From Paraburkholderia gardini (GTDB lineage Bacteria > Pseudomonadota > Gammaproteobacteria > Burkholderiales > Burkholderiaceae), in the NCBI RefSeq assembly GCF_907164575.1, contig NZ_CAJQYY010000006.1:124001-188000 (forward strand): a DNA stretch of 64,000 nt, in the 5' to 3' direction. The translations under genes and the position numbers were made by a program. The notes beneath the pieces were generated by a model. That model was not told the DNA's origin, made no database searches, and saw nothing but the letters and a program-made list of their open reading frames with translations. Below, piece after piece: positions 61,988 to 64,000 of the stretch (the stretch's first letter is position 1; each line of letters opens with the position of its first letter).

Positions 61988-63148
61988 TCACTTCATTTCG
62001 TAGGACTTTGCACCCGTACCTGCCAAAGTGCCGTTATCGACGATCAGATATTCTGGCCGGATCGGCTTGCCATCGAAAAAGCATTGCAGGATCTCCAGCG
62101 TGCCGGCCGCATAGCGCGCCTGCCCAGATAGCGACGTACCGGAAACGTGTGGCGTCATCCCGTTGAACGGCATCGTGCGCCACGGATGGTTGGCGGGTGC
62201 CGGTTCCGGAAACCACACGTCGCCCGCATAGCCTGCCAGATGACCGGACGTGACCGCGTCCACGACCGCGTCGCGATCGACGAGTTGTGCGCGCGCAGTG
62301 TTGATTAGATAGGCGCCGCGTCTCATGCGCGCGAGCATTGCCGCGTCGAATAGGTTTTCCGTCGACGGATACAGTGGAATCTGCAAATTAACAATGTCAA
62401 CGGCGCTTGCGAGCGATGCCGCGTCCGGATGGTAGATCAGATCCAGCTCTCGCTCGACGTCCGCGCCGAGGCGATGGCGCTGCGTGTAGTGCAGGGTTAG
62501 GCCAAACGGTTTCAGCCGGCGTAGGACCGCGAGGCCAATGCGGCCAGCGCCTACCGTGCCGAAATGCATCCCCTCGATGTCATAGCTGCGCGATACGCAA
62601 TCGGCGATGTTCCAGCCGCCTTGCTCCGCGAACCGATGTGACGGCAGGAAATTACGGACCAGCGCAAGCGTGCTCATCACGACGTGCTCGGCGACGCCGA
62701 TGCTGTTCGAGCCGGTTACTTCGGCGACGACGATGTTCGCACGGGCGGCGGCCGCGAGATCAACGTGATCGGAGCCGATGCCAGCCGTTAGCGCGAGCTT
62801 CAGCTTCTTCGCCTTCGCGATCCGCTCGGCGCTCAGGTAGGCGGGCCAGAACGGCTGTGAGATCACCACATCGGCCTCGGGCAACCATTTCTCGAATTCC
62901 GAGTCAGGGCCATCCTTGTCGCTCGTCACGATGAATCTATGCCCGCTCGCCTCCATGTACTGATGCAGCCCGAGCGCGCCGGACACGCACCCAACGAGTT
63001 CGCCCGGCTTGAACCCGAGAGGCTCTTTCGGCGTCGGCGCGGTCTGGCCGTCGGCGTAATGGGTGATGACCGGGATAGCGTCCCGAACATAGCGCGGCGG
63101 ATAGCCGTCGATCGGATCGGGGTAAAGTACGCACAAGACGGTTGCCAT
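61988..63148 (-). CDS. fdh: Formate dehydrogenase, D-2-hydroxyacid dehydrogenase type, probably NADP-dependent
   Basis: 386 residues from the ATG at 63148 (GAGGAG upstream). The sequence follows metal-free formate dehydrogenases throughout: TSDKDGPDSEFEKWLPEADVVISQPFWPAYL, TAGIGSDHVDL, VTGSNSIGVAEHVV (N148), the Rossmann GTVGAGRIGLAVLRR, R286 in NTARAQLVDRD and H334 in MTPHVSG. At the coenzyme-specificity site it has Gln (LHYTQRHRL, Q223) where NAD enzymes have Asp, as in the NADP enzyme of Burkholderia stabilis. E315 (WFPEPAP) replaces the Gln usual at this active-site position. The product is CO2 with NADPH. Confidence 0.9.
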   Translation of the reverse strand: MATVLCVLYPDPIDGYPPRYVRDAIPVITHYADGQTAPTPKEPLGFKPGELVGCVSGALGLHQYMEASGHRFIVTSDKDGPDSEFEKWLPEADVVISQPFWPAYLSAERIAKAKKLKLALTAGIGSDHVDLAAAARANIVVAEVTGSNSIGVAEHVVMSTLALVRNFLPSHRFAEQGGWNIADCVSRSYDIEGMHFGTVGAGRIGLAVLRRLKPFGLTLHYTQRHRLGADVERELDLIYHPDAASLASAVDIVNLQIPLYPSTENLFDAAMLARMRRGAYLINTARAQLVDRDAVVDAVTSGHLAGYAGDVWFPEPAPANHPWRTMPFNGMTPHVSGTSLSGQARYAAGTLEILQCFFDGKPIRPEYLIVDNGTLAGTGAKSYEMK

Positions 63149-63209
63149 CGAAGACTCCTCTTGAGTAGCGTCCAGCAAAGCCGAACTCAGAATAGGTTGA
63201 TGCTGTCGA

Positions 63210-63387
63210 TCAGAGTCGCACCAGCCTGCCATCGACCACGAGTACTCGGCCGGTGGCGAAGCGGACACCGTCGCTGATGAAAAAGGCTATCGGTCCGGCG
63301 ATGCCGGTGAGCCTACCTAGCGGGCACTGGCGAGACTTCACCGGATCGCCCTCTGATGCAACATCGGGGATGTAGGGGATATCCACT
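63210..63387 (-). pseudogene. C-terminal remnant of a second short-chain dehydrogenase
   Basis: Minus-strand codons read DIPYIPDVASEGDPVKSRQC, then PLGRLTGIAGPIAFFISDG, VRFATGRVLVVDGRLVRL and a stop at 63210. This is the SDR C-terminal region (PLGRL-GIA-PIAFF-SD--RFATG--L-VDG). A stop precedes it, so the N-terminal half is missing. It differs from the other SDR remnant and lies upstream of the formate dehydrogenase. Confidence 0.75.
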
Positions 63388-63429
63388 TAAATGCTCGCAG
63401 CAATGAATTGGCGTCCTCGAATCTAAGTA

Positions 63430-63535
63430 GATCGCCCGAGACTGCGGCGACTGCTCAATGTGCAGTCGTTCCGCCGCGCGGGAAATGCAATTCCTCGGCG
63501 ACCGCAATGAAACAGCGTAGACGGCGTATTTCCAT
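63430..63535 (-). pseudogene. Decayed N-terminal fragment of a LysR gene
   Basis: From an ATG at 63535 the codons read MEIRRLRCFIAVAEELHF, then a one-base deletion near 63480 shifts the frame to RAAERLHIEQSPQSRAI, after which similarity ends. Compared with the LysR gene at 61816 the match is clear in DNA and protein but with many differences, so the duplication is not recent. Confidence 0.8.
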
Positions 63536-63625
63536 CCAGTTTCCAGTCACACCGTCGCGCCGTCGATCAGAGGCAGTCGTTTTTTCAAGCCCTCGTTCGG
63601 ACGAAATACTCTTCGTTCCTATTAG

Positions 63626-64000
63626 TCAGATTGCGATCACGACCTTTCCGACCGTCCTGCCGGATGCGACGAGTTCGTGGGCAGCTTTCATCGTTTCGGC
63701 CGTGAGGCCCTCCAGCAGCGTCGTCATAATCGGCTTCACGCGACCCTCGACGACGAGCGCGGCAACGGTTGCCAGGATTCTTCCCTGCCGTTCCGGCTCG
63801 CTGCCGTAGATGATCCTGCTGAATACCATCTCCAGATGGAGCGAGGCTGCTTTCGGCGCGAGCGGGCGGACATCGAGCGGTGGGCCGCCATCCACGACGG
63901 AGAGATGGCCGAAAGGGCGTAGTACGTTTGCGATCCAGCCGATGTTATCGGCAGACTTCGCCGTGGAGAGTACCCAATCGACATGCGGGATGCCTGCCGC
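63626..64000 (-). CDS. Zinc-type alcohol dehydrogenase/quinone reductase family protein, 5' end missing
   Basis: The last 124 codons are in the window; the start lies beyond the right edge. The visible part is AGIPHVDWVLSTAKSADNIG, PFGHLSVVDGGPPLDV, LEMVFSRIIYGSEPERQGRI and GKVVIAI at the end, matching the C-terminal half of NADPH:quinone reductase-like medium-chain dehydrogenases. The substrate cannot be told. Confidence 0.82.
   Translation of the reverse strand, partial: AAGIPHVDWVLSTAKSADNIGWIANVLRPFGHLSVVDGGPPLDVRPLAPKAASLHLEMVFSRIIYGSEPERQGRILATVAALVVEGRVKPIMTTLLEGLTAETMKAAHELVASGRTVGKVVIAI

Overview
The window looks like a chromosomal segment of a high-GC Burkholderiaceae bacterium (Paraburkholderia, Caballeronia or Burkholderia type). 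This rests on strongly GC-biased codon use, close protein resemblance to Burkholderia families (YbiT, PuuD, a formate dehydrogenase of the Burkholderia stabilis type) and the purine catabolic gene set. The species cannot be fixed from the sequence alone.

Layout. 1-3.8 kb: housekeeping genes (nitronate monooxygenase cut by the left edge, ABC-F ATPase, beta-hydroxyacid dehydrogenase, dodecin). 4-22.4 kb: a purine salvage and breakdown locus. It holds a BMP-type nucleoside/purine ABC transporter, a LysR regulator, 8-oxoguanine deaminase, uraH and puuD, then on the other strand a permease, a hydantoin/allantoin racemase, puuE, uraD, alc and allA, with a GntR regulator. Together these can take 8-oxoguanine or urate through hydroxyisourate, OHCU, allantoin, allantoate and ureidoglycolate to glyoxylate and urea. 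A hipBA toxin-antitoxin pair interrupts this locus at 14-15.7 kb, preceded by four regularly spaced GGGCTACA repeats. 22.7-31.2 kb: ldcA, tadA, a DUF1992 gene, a 52-residue protein, a PEP-mutase-like enzyme, an SsuABC/TauABC-type transporter, and a cobalamin riboswitch in front of a nickel/cobalt permease.

31.2-47.7 kb is a defence island on the minus strand. First comes a complete Wadjet operon (jetABCD). Then comes a tightly coupled run sir2-herA-qatA-qatB-qatC-qatD followed by an 85-residue orphan. That run places a SIR2-HerA module and a Qat module, each known as a separate anti-phage system, in one apparent operon. The HerA carries a C-terminal KTSC domain. Two candidate element boundaries lie nearby: a 15-nt sequence identical in type to the 3' end of guaA (38718-38732) and a TTTTTCAT octamer at the end of the conjugation genes (48224-48231).

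48.2-61.8 kb is the mating-pair-formation module of a Tn4371-like integrative conjugative element (traG, CopG-like gene, trbBCDEJ, an exclusion-type lipoprotein, trbLFGI, DUF2274), with a LysR gene and a second exclusion-type lipoprotein upstream of traG. No integrase, relaxase or partition gene is in view, so only part of the element is present. 61.8-64 kb carries a probable NADP-dependent formate dehydrogenase flanked on both sides by decayed SDR and LysR gene pieces, and an alcohol dehydrogenase cut by the right edge.

No rRNA, tRNA, CRISPR array or intact insertion sequence was recognised.
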